Positions 27,242 to 36,887 of a stretch of DNA of 64,000 nt are shown here, piece after piece. The notes beneath the pieces are model-generated. The model was not told the DNA's origin. It was given only the letters and a program-made list of their open reading frames with translations, and made no database searches. The stretch is taken from contig JAHBZZ010000011.1 of the NCBI GenBank assembly GCA_019635215.1, positions 50,985 through 114,984 on the forward strand, in the 5' to 3' direction. Source of the stretch: Nitrosomonas sp. (GTDB lineage Bacteria; Pseudomonadota; Gammaproteobacteria; Burkholderiales; Nitrosomonadaceae). Position numbers and translations under genes: made by a program. The first letter of the stretch is position 1. Every line of letters begins with the position of its first letter.

Positions 27242-28666
27242 TTATTTTTTCAGTATCGGAATTTTTACAATAACTACGGTGCCTTTGGAAGATGCACCTT
27301 CAATGATTAATTTTCCGCCGAGTTGCTGGGCGCGTTCACGCATACCCATAATTCCAAACGATCTGTGGTCAGTCTGCTGGCTTTTGCTTATTCCTTTTCC
27401 ATTATCCTTAATTTTAAAATAAAAAGCATCATGCGTTTCGGTTAAGTATATTTCAACCGAGGTTGCTGCGGCATGCTGGGCTATATTGATCAATGCTTCT
27501 TGAAGAATTCTGAAAATCGATGTCTCTTTATCTTTCGTCAGATCAGGAAAATCGAGATAATCCAGATTCAGATTGCAGCAGATTCCCATGCGTTTCTCAA
27601 AGTCACGCGCCAGCCATTCAATCGCATCGACAAGCCCAAGGTTGTCGAGTACATTAGGCCTTAGATTCTGTGAAATGCTGCGGACCGTGTCAATGGCTTC
27701 ACCGGTCAGTTGATGCAAGAGAAGAATGCGCTCATTGAGCGCATTCTCGGTTACTTTCTTGGACAACCAGTCTAATTCCAGTTTTATTACCGCCAGATTG
27801 CCGCCTATGACATCATGCACTTCCCGTCCTATGCGAATACTTTCTTCTTCCCGGATGTTCTGCAGATGCATGGTTAGATCCCTCAGATTGGTGAGCATGC
27901 GTTTATGTTCGGTAACATCTTCTATCATGCAGACGTAACAGGCCTGGTCTTCATAAATAATCTCGAATGGTGCGAATGTCATTTCCACCCAGATGGTAGA
28001 ACCTTTTGCGTGGATGATTCTTCGGCATGTTTTCCAGTTGTCCGGTTTGTTTTTTTTCAGAAACATCATATCGCATGCATAGGCTGCGGCGTCATCCGGA
28101 TGGATAAGTTCTTTTTGCTTAAGTTGCATCAGTGCGTCGATCGTTCTGCCGGTAATATAGGCATATCTTGGGTTGATATCGATAAAGGTCTCTTTTTTGA
28201 GATTAATATGTGCGATACCCAAAGGCGCTTTTTCAAATATAGTTTGAAACCGTTGTTCGATTTTCTGCGTGCGTTCTTCTGCGCGTTGCCTTTCAAGCGT
28301 ATAGCGGACCAGCCGGGTGAGTGAGCTTTCGGATAAGATGTCTTTCTGAAGATAATCCTGTGCGCCGGCATTGATACACTGGATAGCAAGTTGTTCGTTT
28401 CTACTTACTGTAAGAACGGCGATAGGGATGTTGGTGACTGTTTTTAGTTTCGTGATTGTTTCTACGCCATTGCTGTCCGGTAAATGAAGGTCGGATAAAA
28501 TCAGATCAAAATGCTGTTGATTGATCAGGAGCAGTGCTTCGGATAAAGATTCGGCATGCGTCAGCTGGATCTGGTTTTTTAACCCCTGGAGCAATCGATG
28601 CTGAATGAGTAACGCATCGAACGCATTGTCTTCAATTATTAAGATATGAATTTTTGTTTTTCCCAT
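27242..28666 (-). CDS. Receiver-PAS-histidine kinase (HisKA_3 type)
   Basis: 474 residues with an N-terminal receiver domain (acidic residues 12-13, Asp59 in LILSDLHLPDSNG), a PAS/PAC domain at about 135-255 (FEKAPLGIAHI; IHPDDAAAYA; PAC motif EDVTEHKR), then HisKA_3 with His284 (GREVHDVIGGNLAVIKLELDW) and an HATPase at about 370-472 (DNGKGIS, FGIMGMRERAQ). It has no membrane segments, so it is a soluble kinase whose own receiver may tune activity. The partner is the NarL-type regulator downstream. The signal is unknown; PAS could bind a cofactor or small ligand. Confidence 0.9.
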   Translation of the reverse strand: MGKTKIHILIIEDNAFDALLIQHRLLQGLKNQIQLTHAESLSEALLLINQQHFDLILSDLHLPDSNGVETITKLKTVTNIPIAVLTVSRNEQLAIQCINAGAQDYLQKDILSESSLTRLVRYTLERQRAEERTQKIEQRFQTIFEKAPLGIAHINLKKETFIDINPRYAYITGRTIDALMQLKQKELIHPDDAAAYACDMMFLKKNKPDNWKTCRRIIHAKGSTIWVEMTFAPFEIIYEDQACYVCMIEDVTEHKRMLTNLRDLTMHLQNIREEESIRIGREVHDVIGGNLAVIKLELDWLSKKVTENALNERILLLHQLTGEAIDTVRSISQNLRPNVLDNLGLVDAIEWLARDFEKRMGICCNLNLDYLDFPDLTKDKETSIFRILQEALINIAQHAAATSVEIYLTETHDAFYFKIKDNGKGISKSQQTDHRSFGIMGMRERAQQLGGKLIIEGASSKGTVVIVKIPILKK

Positions 28667-29108
28667 ATGATCTTTAATTTCAATATGCCATGGAAATTCA
28701 GTATGCGCCGGAAAATCTGATGAGCTTGCCGGTTATTCTGTAACAACTTGAACCAATAAGATAAGTCTTTCTGCTATATGTTTTGATGGCCATTATTCAG
28801 TTGCTGATCAGGGCCGGTTGCCAGATGCTGTGCAGGAGATGTTTATTCCTATAATTAAGTAGGACAATACCTACAGATATGTAATTATTTTATGTGTGAT
28901 TGATGTCAATATGCCGTTGAATAATTCGTGGTTGTAAGAAAAGATTTACATCAATGTTCGAAATAACTCTGAAAAGTGTCGTTTATTGGTGTAATTAAAG
29001 TCATATTCACATTCTATACTTTTCCAACTATTGACCAAAAGGGAAGACTAAAAATGAGAATTAATGAGCCTGTTACGCAATGAGATATGGGGATGGATCA
29101 TCATACTG
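28667..29108. other. Intergenic stretch with possible decayed gene start
   Basis: A+T-rich and without a gene of convincing length. At 29054 an ATG follows a purine-rich GGGAAGA and encodes only MRINEPVTQ before a stop. That peptide resembles the N-terminus of Aer-like PAS chemoreceptors (for example MR-N-PVTQRE), so it could be the stump of a lost receptor gene. This is weak, based on nine residues. Confidence 0.3.
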
Positions 29109-29149
29109 AAGTTAAATTACCTCCGGCTTTGCCGGAGGTAATTTAACTT
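29109..29149. repeat. 19-bp perfect inverted repeat with 3-base loop
   Basis: The left arm 29109-29127 and right arm 29131-29149 are exact reverse complements around the loop TTT; the core reads CCTCCGGC-TTT-GCCGGAGG flanked by A+T-rich arms. There is no T-run beyond the arm beyond the native TTAACTT, so it is not a classical intrinsic terminator. It lies directly before a start-less open frame, suggesting a recombination scar or the end of a small mobile element. Only this copy was noticed in the window. Confidence 0.9.
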
Positions 29150-29414
29150 ACTTGAACAAGCGCCTGATCACTTAAGACAGCGATTAGAGCAGCAACAGTG
29201 GCAGATCGATCAAATTCGCAGACAAACCGCTAACCCGCTCGAAGCCTGTATTCAGATTTCGCAAAGAATGTGGCACAGTGCTCATGGTGAGCAAGGATTA
29301 TTGATGGCGCTACAAGAACCAGGGAAGCTATTATTGCAATCAATAAGTAACAATAATACTGGCAAAATTGTCAGTCTAGGAGAATTCAGAACGATCAAAA
29401 ATGAAGGTCCGTGA
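29142..29414 (+). pseudogene. Open frame without start, fragment of an unrecognised gene
   Basis: About 90 codons are open from within the hairpin to TGA 29412. The peptide is Gln-rich and helical (HLRQRLEQQQWQIDQIRRQ), then ANPLEACIQISQRM, and ends GKIVSLGEFRTIKNEGP. There is no start codon near its left end; ATG 29268 would give 48 residues. A second small ORF (ATG 29401 to 29520, 39 codons) overlaps its end. I do not recognise a family. The coherent composition suggests a genuine but 5'-truncated gene. Confidence 0.35.
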
Positions 29415-29628
29415 ATTAAATAATGCTGAGCTGTCGGTGGACGTGCAGCTTTATACTGGAAGTGTAGTGCCCGCATTTCCCGAATCTTTTTTAAATCATT
29501 TGTTTGTTAGGAGTACATAACACACATTTCTTAGGTATTTTCAGACTACATAAAGTCATTTCCTCAAATGCCGATAGCTGTTTCTAGTTAGCTTTGAAGC
29601 TTTGTGATTTAACCGGGGTCGGGTATTT

Positions 29629-30486
29629 ATGGGTGAAATGATGGATTATGACAGTGAATTCATGGATGCGTCGCGTGAATATAAATTCACTACTCAGGAT
29701 TTTGAGCGTGTAAAAAAATTAATCTATAACCGTGCTGGTATTTCGCTCTCATCAAGTAAGCAGAATATGGTATACAGTCGTCTTGTCAGACGGCTGCGCG
29801 CAAACGGTTATGATTCATTCAAAGCTTATCTGGATTCCTTGGAAAGCCCCAATAACCCCGAGTGGGAAGCATTTACCAACGCGCTGACTACAAACCTGAC
29901 AGCCTTTTTTCGTGAGCAGCATCATTTTCCCACGCTTGAGCAACATGCGGAAAAACGCAGGAACAAAGGTAAAATTCATCTCTGGTGCAGTGCTTCATCA
30001 ACCGGTGAAGAGCCCTATTCAATGGCGATGTCAATGGTTCAAACATTCAAGACGTTTACACCACCGGTCCATATTCTTGCAACGGATTTGGATACTCATG
30101 TCCTGGCTAAAGCGAAGGCGGGTATTTATTCTTTAGAGAAGCTCGACAAGCTGCCAAAAGAAAAGTTAAGAAAGTTCTTTTTGAAAGGTAAAGGCGTGCA
30201 CTCAGGGTATGCCATGGTGCGTCCCGAACTGCGGGAGATGATTACATTCCGGCAATTGAATCTGCTGGATAATAACTGGCCTGTTCGAGGTCCTTTTGAT
30301 GCAATATTTTGCCGTAATGTGATGATTTACTTTGATAAACAGACACAATATAAAATTCTGCAAAAATTTGTACCCTTACTTGCACCAGATGGCCTGTTAT
30401 TTGCCGGACATTCTGAGAGCTTTCAACATGCAGCCGATTTGTTCAGATTGCGAGAAAAAACAGTGTATGAGCTTGTCAATAAATAA
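29629..30486 (+). CDS. cheR: Chemotaxis protein methyltransferase
   Basis: 285 residues (ATG 29629; ATGs at 29638 and 29641 are alternatives). The N-terminal helical CheR domain is followed by the SAM-binding domain with LWCSASSTGEEPYSMAM, HILATDLDTHVLAKA and FDAIFCRNVMIYFD. It methylates glutamates on chemoreceptors. It is first of cheR-cheD-cheB, 12 bp before cheD. No cheA, cheW, cheY or intact receptor gene is present in the window. Confidence 0.94.
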   Translation: MGEMMDYDSEFMDASREYKFTTQDFERVKKLIYNRAGISLSSSKQNMVYSRLVRRLRANGYDSFKAYLDSLESPNNPEWEAFTNALTTNLTAFFREQHHFPTLEQHAEKRRNKGKIHLWCSASSTGEEPYSMAMSMVQTFKTFTPPVHILATDLDTHVLAKAKAGIYSLEKLDKLPKEKLRKFFLKGKGVHSGYAMVRPELREMITFRQLNLLDNNWPVRGPFDAIFCRNVMIYFDKQTQYKILQKFVPLLAPDGLLFAGHSESFQHAADLFRLREKTVYELVNK

Positions 30487-30498
30487 CAGGAGAATCGC

Positions 30499-31122
30499 AT
30501 GATTGAACTTATCGATGAACATACGGCGACAAATTTATATTTTGACAACACTTTCAATACACAGGCTGTAAAGCTTTTGCCAGGAGAGTATTTCGTCACA
30601 CGCAAGGATATGCTGCTCGTGACAGTGCTGGGCTCCTGCGTTGCCGCCTGCATCCGTGACAGGCAGAACGGAATCGGTGGCATGAATCATTTTATGCTGC
30701 CAGACGGTGGTGGCTCCGATACAAATTCACCGATGAATCCGTCTGCGCGATATGGCGCATATGCGATGGAGATTTTAATCAATCAATTACTGAAACTGGG
30801 TGCACGCCGTTCGAATCTGGAAGCAAAGGTTTTTGGCGGGGGTAATGTGATCAGCGGTTTGACACAAGCCAATATTGGGCAGCGTAATGCGGAATTTGTG
30901 CTGCAATTTTTGAACACGGAAGATATTCCAATCACTGCACAGGATTTAATCGATATCTATCCCCGTAAAGTCTATTTCTTTCCAAAAACTAATAAAGTTT
31001 TGGTTAAGAAGCTGAAAAATATGCACAATGATACGATCAAAAAACGCGAGAAAGATTACGGCAGAAGATTGAACAAATCCACCAGTGCCGATAAATGCAG
31101 TGTAGTGGAGCTTTTCTCCTGA
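30499..31122 (+). CDS. cheD: Chemoreceptor glutamine deamidase
   Basis: 207 residues. The catalytic Cys47 in [10 protein letters not shown] and His64 in GGMNHFMLP fit the CheD Cys-His-Thr triad, and [11 protein letters not shown] is the conserved glycine loop. It deamidates receptor glutamines to glutamate, creating sites for CheR and CheB. The C-terminus is Lys-rich and longer than average. AGGAG precedes the start. Confidence 0.93.
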   Translation: MIELIDEHTATNLYFDNTFNTQAVKLLPGEYFVTRKDMLLVTVLGSCVAACIRDRQNGIGGMNHFMLPDGGGSDTNSPMNPSARYGAYAMEILINQLLKLGARRSNLEAKVFGGGNVISGLTQANIGQRNAEFVLQFLNTEDIPITAQDLIDIYPRKVYFFPKTNKVLVKKLKNMHNDTIKKREKDYGRRLNKSTSADKCSVVELFS

Positions 31123-31158
31123 TTCACATTTTCTTAGACGATTACAGTTTATTTTATT

Positions 31159-32244
31159 ATGAAAAAAATTAACGTACTGGTCATCGATGACTCAGCGCTG
31201 ATCCGTAAGTTGCTTACCGAAATTATAAACAATCAACGCGACATGGCAGTAATCGGTACAGCTTCAGATCCTTTAATGGCGCGCGAGATGATTCGTGAAA
31301 TGAATCCGGATGTACTTACGCTGGATGTTGAAATGCCAAAAATGGATGGGTTGGATTTTTTGGAGCGGTTAATGCGTCTTCGGCCCATGCCCGTAGTCAT
31401 GGTATCAACATTGACGGAAAAAGGATCCGACATTACTTTTCGTGCGCTTGAGCTTGGCGCGGTCGACTTTGTGGCTAAACCCAAAATTGATATTGCGAGC
31501 GGGCTTAAAGAATACAGCGATGTTATCGCCAGTAAAATAAGAACAGCTTATTCTGCGCGTGTGCGGAAACTTGTTTCGGATAAAACGGTGACAAAAAGTT
31601 TATCCGCGGATAGCGTGTTACCCGTAGCATTTTCTAAAACCTCTTTTTCTACTGAAAAACTGATCATCGTCGGTGCCTCAACAGGCGGTACAGAAGCCAT
31701 TAAAGAATTTCTGATTCAACTGCCGGCAAATTGTCCGGGTATTCTGATTACGCAACACATGCCGGAAGGATTTACAAAATCATTTGCAAATCGTTTAAAC
31801 AGTCTTTGTAAAATATCAGTGCACGAAGCACAAGGCGGAGAACGTGTTTTGCCGGGGCATGCTTTTATTGCGCCGGGGCATTCACATTTGCTGTTAAAAA
31901 GGAATGGGGCGAATTATGTCACTGAATTGAACCAGGGTGAATTGGTAAGCCGTCATCGTCCTTCGGTGGATGTGCTTTTCCGTTCAGCGGCAAATTATGC
32001 CGGTAAAAATGCAATCGGTGTTATCTTGACGGGTATGGGTAAAGATGGCGCTGCCGGTATGCTTGAGATGCATCAAGCCGGTGCTTATAATTTTGCCCAA
32101 GATGAAGCGAGCTGTGTCGTTTATGGTATGCCGAAAGAAGCTGTGGCTGCGGGGGCGGTGGATGAGATTGTGCCGTTGAGAGATATGGCGCGCAAAGTGC
32201 TGGCTAAAATAACAAGCATGGGTGCGCAGCATATTCGGGTATAA
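31159..32244 (+). CDS. cheB: Chemotaxis response regulator, protein-glutamate methylesterase
   Basis: 361 residues. The receiver domain has Asp10/Asp11 and phospho-acceptor Asp56 ([13 protein letters not shown]). A linker at about 120-160 leads to the methylesterase domain with triad Ser174 ([10 protein letters not shown]), His200 (ITQHMPEGF) and Asp296 (GMGKDGAAG). It removes methyl groups from receptors when phosphorylated by CheA. It ends the che trio. Confidence 0.95.
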   Translation: MKKINVLVIDDSALIRKLLTEIINNQRDMAVIGTASDPLMAREMIREMNPDVLTLDVEMPKMDGLDFLERLMRLRPMPVVMVSTLTEKGSDITFRALELGAVDFVAKPKIDIASGLKEYSDVIASKIRTAYSARVRKLVSDKTVTKSLSADSVLPVAFSKTSFSTEKLIIVGASTGGTEAIKEFLIQLPANCPGILITQHMPEGFTKSFANRLNSLCKISVHEAQGGERVLPGHAFIAPGHSHLLLKRNGANYVTELNQGELVSRHRPSVDVLFRSAANYAGKNAIGVILTGMGKDGAAGMLEMHQAGAYNFAQDEASCVVYGMPKEAVAAGAVDEIVPLRDMARKVLAKITSMGAQHIRV

Positions 32245-32361
32245 TGTCATATTTCATATTAACTCATGATTATAACTGGCTGTTTAAAAGATATTTTGCT
32301 TTGCCCTGTAGTTTGATATCATGTATTTCTGTCTTTTTACAACTCAGATCAAGTATAGGTT

Positions 32362-32871
32362 ATGCGGTACAAAAGAACGATATACTTTGGTTTAACCAGT
32401 ATTTTATGCATGTTTCTGATTGTTGGTTGCGGTTCTTTATCTGATAAGAATCAAAGCAGTTATCAACTAAAGTCAAAACAGATCACAAAAAAGCCTGGAG
32501 CACGGGATTCAGTTGTTAACGAACTCTATCAACAGCATCAGGAATGGCAGGGAGTGCGCTATCACCTCGGTGGCATGAATAAGTCAGGTATTGATTGCTC
32601 GGCATTTGTCCAATTGACATATAAATCAAGACTGGGTATCCACTTACCCAGGACAGCACGCCAGCAATCCAGACTGGGGACCACAATCCGAAAACATCAG
32701 CTGGAACCGGGTGATCTGGTTTTTTTTAGAACCGGACCGACATCTAAGCATGTTGGCATTTATCTTGAGAAAAACAAATTTCTGCATGCATCGCAGCGTA
32801 AAGGTGTCACGATATCCCGTTTAGATAATGTTTACTGGCAATCCAAATACTGGAAGTCTGTACGTCCTTGA
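32362..32871 (+). CDS. NlpC/P60 family lipoprotein (predicted peptidoglycan endopeptidase)
   Basis: 169 residues. The signal peptide ends in the lipobox IVGC with lipidated Cys23. The NlpC/P60 domain at about 52-165 shows catalytic Cys79 (SGIDCSAFV), His130 (TSKHVGIYL) and the third polar residue His142 (FLHAS). It resembles MepS/Spr and probably cleaves cross-links in peptidoglycan at the outer membrane. Four-base overlap with the next gene if that starts at TTG 32868. Confidence 0.9.
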   Translation: MRYKRTIYFGLTSILCMFLIVGCGSLSDKNQSSYQLKSKQITKKPGARDSVVNELYQQHQEWQGVRYHLGGMNKSGIDCSAFVQLTYKSRLGIHLPRTARQQSRLGTTIRKHQLEPGDLVFFRTGPTSKHVGIYLEKNKFLHASQRKGVTISRLDNVYWQSKYWKSVRP

Positions 32872-33347
32872 TTCGACAGAGCCAGATGGCGAGGTCGGCG
32901 CTATTGATACCTCCTGTTGTTGTGCTGATGTTATGTGCCGCAGTCATGTGGTATATGGCCAGGTATTTTCCATTTTTCACACTGGAATTTGAACTGTCTC
33001 CTGCCGTATCTTTATTAGTTGCGGCATCAGGATTACTGCTAATACTCGTTAGTAGCATTACTTTTTACCAGCATAATACAACATTAAATCCGCTTAAACC
33101 TGAATTGGCCTCAACACTGATCAGAACAGGACCGTATCGTTATAGTCGTAACCCGATTTATGGCGGTTTTGTATTGATACTTTTAGGCTGGGGTGGTTAT
33201 TTGCATAACCTGGCGTCCATGCTCTGTGTGATACTATTTGTGCTTTATATGAATCGGTTCCAGATCATACCTGAAGAAAAATCACTCGAACAAAAATTCG
33301 GTGCTGAATTTGAGGCTTATAAACGCATTGTCAATCGATGGCTGTAA
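32868..33347 (+). CDS. Isoprenylcysteine carboxyl methyltransferase-like membrane protein
   Basis: 159 residues from TTG 32868, which overlaps the preceding stop; ATG 32886 is an equally good start. Four or five hydrophobic segments surround the family signature GPYRYSRNPIYGGFVLILLG and the C-terminal EEKSLEQKFGAEFEAYKRIVNRWL, as in ICMT/PEMT family bacterial proteins. SAM-dependent methylation of a lipid or small molecule is likely; the substrate is unknown. Confidence 0.82.
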   Translation: MIRQSQMARSALLIPPVVVLMLCAAVMWYMARYFPFFTLEFELSPAVSLLVAASGLLLILVSSITFYQHNTTLNPLKPELASTLIRTGPYRYSRNPIYGGFVLILLGWGGYLHNLASMLCVILFVLYMNRFQIIPEEKSLEQKFGAEFEAYKRIVNRWL

Positions 33348-33373
33348 CAATTTATTCGATATTTGGAAAACAG

Positions 33374-33700
33374 ATGGAAAAGGAAATTAAGCAAATTAAC
33401 CAGCAATTACAGAAACATAAAATGCTGTTGCGCAGTCTTTATATGCTTTTTTTTATTGTGGTTTATAGCGTTTCTAAATTTCTTATTATCGGATTGGCGT
33501 TATTCCAGCTGATCACAATAATCGTGACAGAAAAACCGAATGACCCCATACTCAGACTCGCCCAGGGTCTGAGTACTTATATTTACCAGATCATTCAGTT
33601 CATGACATTCAACAGTGAAATGAAACCGTTCCCGTTCAGTGCATGGCCCAATAATAAGCATGAATCAAATCACGATAGCGATAGCAGTAAACCGGATTAG
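33374..33700 (+). CDS. DUF4389 domain protein
   Basis: 108 residues from ATG 33374; an upstream in-frame ATG at 33338 would overlap the previous gene and add twelve residues. A single hydrophobic hairpin (LLRSLYMLFFIVVYSVSKFL, then IIGLALFQLITIIV) is followed by QGLSTYIYQIIQFMTFNSEMKPFPFSAWP, the conserved DUF4389 block, and a Ser/Asp/Lys tail. Membrane protein of unknown role. It probably belongs to the same transcript as the two genes before it. Confidence 0.8.
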   Translation: MEKEIKQINQQLQKHKMLLRSLYMLFFIVVYSVSKFLIIGLALFQLITIIVTEKPNDPILRLAQGLSTYIYQIIQFMTFNSEMKPFPFSAWPNNKHESNHDSDSSKPD

Positions 33701-33712
33701 CCGGTGATTTTT

Positions 33713-34669
33713 TTAGTGATCGAGCCAGTGTTCCAGACCTAATGTATTCAGACGGATATCTGAACGCAACAAATTTGTAATATCCTCTTCGGACATAACG
33801 CAGCCATGTAATCTGATACGCTGTAGCAGCAGCGTTTCCAATGCCGCATGGATTGTATCGAATCTGCTGATTGTGGCTGATGTAGTGCCATCCTGTGCAT
33901 TCCGTGCAATGCTGACATGTGCATCTATCAGTTCGTGCATCGATGCTGCATGCCGTTCCAGGTGGCGGATACGGCTGTAATGTGTCAGAAAAGCATATTC
34001 CGGATTAAATTGCATGATGCGGTCGACTGAGGCATGTGCCGCTTCGGGGTCGAACTGAACCGGCGTGGTGGTAGGAAAAATAAATTCCACACCGTTAACA
34101 TCCAGTTCACGGTAGGAAACGCCAAATGTGTCACCCGTAAAAAATGAATTGCTCTTTTCGTCATATATACAGTTATGATGGCGCGCATGCCCCGGTGTAT
34201 CAAGAAACAGCAATGAACGGCCATTGAGTTCAATTCTGCTTGTATCCGTTGCCTCAATAATACGTTTCTCGTCTATGGGATAGATCTCACCGTAGGTACG
34301 CCTGAATTCAGTTTCGCCATAGACGGCTATTGCACTGGCAATCAATTTCCCGGGATCAGCCATGTGGTGGGCGCCGCGTGGATGCACCACCAGCCTGGCG
34401 TTAGGGAAAATCCGCATGCATTCGCTTGCGCCGCCGGCATGATCCAGATGGATGTGGGTAAGAATGATATAGTCGACATCTTCAATCGCCAGATTCTTTT
34501 CTTTAAGGGCACTGATAACCCCCGGGATTGAGAAAGTTGTGCCGGTATCGACAAGCGCCGTTTTTCCATTCTCTACAATGAGATGAATCGCGGCACGTTT
34601 GGGGCGATGAAATTGAGCATCAATTGCGCTGATGCCATTGGGATAATCAGTAACGAGGGAAGTTGTCAT
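33713..34669 (-). CDS. Metallo-beta-lactamase fold hydrolase
   Basis: 318 residues. The zinc motif THIHLDHAGG gives His72, His74, Asp76 and His77; a further ligand His is in DTPGHARHHNCIY, Asp in FTGDTFGVS and His in AFLTHYSRI. The C-terminal 80 residues are helical and not part of the core fold. It resembles the glyoxalase-II-like/ lactonase branch; the substrate is not deducible. It lies 37 bp downstream of acsA on the same strand. Confidence 0.85.
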   Translation of the reverse strand: MTTSLVTDYPNGISAIDAQFHRPKRAAIHLIVENGKTALVDTGTTFSIPGVISALKEKNLAIEDVDYIILTHIHLDHAGGASECMRIFPNARLVVHPRGAHHMADPGKLIASAIAVYGETEFRRTYGEIYPIDEKRIIEATDTSRIELNGRSLLFLDTPGHARHHNCIYDEKSNSFFTGDTFGVSYRELDVNGVEFIFPTTTPVQFDPEAAHASVDRIMQFNPEYAFLTHYSRIRHLERHAASMHELIDAHVSIARNAQDGTTSATISRFDTIHAALETLLLQRIRLHGCVMSEEDITNLLRSDIRLNTLGLEHWLDH

Positions 34670-34706
34670 GGGAGGTTGATTGATTTTCTGATCTTGAAAA
34701 GATAGA

Positions 34707-36674
34707 TTAGTTGGTCTGTTTTAACTGATCCAGGATTGCAGGGTTTTCAAGCGTGGAAACATCCTGGGTAATTTCTTCCCCTTTGGCCAGTGCGCGTAAA
34801 AGGCGGCGCATGATTTTACCGGATCGTGTTTTTGGTAAATTTTCGCCAAATCGTATTTCTTCCGGTTTTGCAATCGGGCCGATTTCCCGAGCTACCCATT
34901 CACGTAATTCATGGATTATCCGGTTTATTTCTTCGCCTTTAGGATAATCGCCTTTCAGCACGACAAATGCGACAACGACCTCACCCTTGACATCATGCGG
35001 TTTGCCGACGACAGCCGCTTCAGCGACCAAGGGATTGGCGACCAGCGCGGATTCAATTTCCATCGTACCCAAGCGGTGTCCGGAGACATTGAGCACATCA
35101 TCAATGCGCCCCATAATCCAGAAATATCCGTCTTCATCACGGTACGCAGAATCTCCCGCCAGATAGTATTTGCCGTTGCCAATATCCTCGGGGAAGTAAG
35201 CTTTCTTGAAACGTTCCGGATCACCCCACAGCGTGCGGATCTGTGATGGAAATGGCTTCTTGATGACCAGAAAACCGCCTTTTCCTTTTTCGACATCGTG
35301 ACCGGCCTCATCAACGATTGCTGTAAAAATACCTGGCAACGGCAATGTGCACGAGCCGGGTTTGAGCGGCGCAACACCCGGAAGCGGTGCGATCATATGG
35401 CTGCCGGTTTCTGTTTGCCACCATGTATCCACGATCGGGCAGCGCGAACGCCCCACTTTCTCATAAAACCACATCCAAGCTTCAGGGTTGATGGGTTCAC
35501 CAACCGAGCCCAGCAGTCGCAGCGATGCTAAACTGTACGTTTCTGGCAGATCCGCGCCCAATTTGATCAGTGAACGAATGGCCGTGGGTGCCGTATAAAA
35601 CGTCGTAACCTTGTGTTTATCGATGATTTCCCAGAATCTTCCAGCGTGCGGATAAGTAGGAACACCTTCAAAGATGACCTGCGTCGCACCCATGGCAAGC
35701 GGTCCATAGGTGACATAGGTGTGGCCGGTAATCCAGCCGACATCGGCGGTACACCAGAAAATATCAGATGGTTTGTAGTCGAAAACCCAATCCATACTGA
35801 CCATGGCGCCCAGCAAATAGCCGGCGCTGGAATGTTGTACGCCTTTCGGTTTGCCGGTTGATCCTGAAGTATAAAGCGTAAACAGTGGATGCTCGGCATC
35901 AACCCATTCCGGCTCGCATTGCGTACCTGCATTTCCGGTAATCTCATGCCACCAGACGTCGCGTTCAGGGTTAAAAGGAATTTTCGAGCCTGATCGCTGG
36001 TAAATCACAACTGTCTTTACCGATTCAGTGCCACCCATGTTGATGGCCTCGTCAACGGTTGCTTTGAGTGCGTTATGTTTTCCGCCACGCATTTGTTCAT
36101 CAGCAGTGATTACGGCTTTCGCACCGGCATCGACAATGCGTTCATGCAGGCTTTTGGATGAAAATCCGCCGAATACGACGGAATGAATTGCACCAATCCG
36201 TGCGCACGCCTGCATGGCAACGACAGCTTCGATACGCATCGGCATATAGATGATGACGCAATCGTCTTTCTGGATATTTTGTGCTTTCAGCGCATTAGCC
36301 AGCTTGCATACGCGCAGATGAAGGTCGTGGTAAGTGATGTATGTTGTTTCACCTTCATCAGATTCAAAAATAATGGCGATTTTGTCGGATTGAGTCTTTA
36401 AATGGCGATCGAGGCAATTGTAAGAAATGTTTAATTCACCGTCGCCGAACCATTTAAAAAATGGTGCATTACTATCATCCAGAATCTGGGTGAACGGTTT
36501 ATGCCAAACCAAATGCGTTCTGGCTTGTTGTGCCCAGAACGACTGATAGTCCACCTGAGCCTGATGGCATAGCGCTTGATACGATGCCATGCCGGATATA
36601 TTGGCTTGTTGAATGAAATCCTCGGCTGGCGGAAAAATGCGTGATTCGTGTAAAACAGATTCAATGGTTGGCAT
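34707..36674 (-). CDS. acsA: Acetyl-coenzyme A synthetase
   Basis: 655 residues, normal for Acs. The ATP-binding motif is [18 protein letters not shown], the adenylate motif is [13 protein letters not shown], and the hinge is [16 protein letters not shown]. The C-terminal [11 protein letters not shown] contains the lysine acetylated by Pat-type enzymes. It activates acetate to acetyl-CoA via acetyl-AMP in the cytosol. The start at 36674 gives the family N-terminus. Confidence 0.95.
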   Translation of the reverse strand: MPTIESVLHESRIFPPAEDFIQQANISGMASYQALCHQAQVDYQSFWAQQARTHLVWHKPFTQILDDSNAPFFKWFGDGELNISYNCLDRHLKTQSDKIAIIFESDEGETTYITYHDLHLRVCKLANALKAQNIQKDDCVIIYMPMRIEAVVAMQACARIGAIHSVVFGGFSSKSLHERIVDAGAKAVITADEQMRGGKHNALKATVDEAINMGGTESVKTVVIYQRSGSKIPFNPERDVWWHEITGNAGTQCEPEWVDAEHPLFTLYTSGSTGKPKGVQHSSAGYLLGAMVSMDWVFDYKPSDIFWCTADVGWITGHTYVTYGPLAMGATQVIFEGVPTYPHAGRFWEIIDKHKVTTFYTAPTAIRSLIKLGADLPETYSLASLRLLGSVGEPINPEAWMWFYEKVGRSRCPIVDTWWQTETGSHMIAPLPGVAPLKPGSCTLPLPGIFTAIVDEAGHDVEKGKGGFLVIKKPFPSQIRTLWGDPERFKKAYFPEDIGNGKYYLAGDSAYRDEDGYFWIMGRIDDVLNVSGHRLGTMEIESALVANPLVAEAAVVGKPHDVKGEVVVAFVVLKGDYPKGEEINRIIHELREWVAREIGPIAKPEEIRFGENLPKTRSGKIMRRLLRALAKGEEITQDVSTLENPAILDQLKQTN

Positions 36675-36887
36675 GGTGTGATTCCCGTGAATCGCAAGTT
36701 TGCGGTTTTTTTATGCTATGTTTTGCAGATTAGGTATTAAATTTTTTAAGTTTTGTGATAATGGATACGTTAAATAATCCGAATTAGAATTATCTTGTGA
36801 AAAATAGCGTTACCTTGAGTATGATTGTACCATTGACCTTCAGTCTCGCCATTGAAATCTAATTTTGAGAATGATTTTCTGGAGCTT

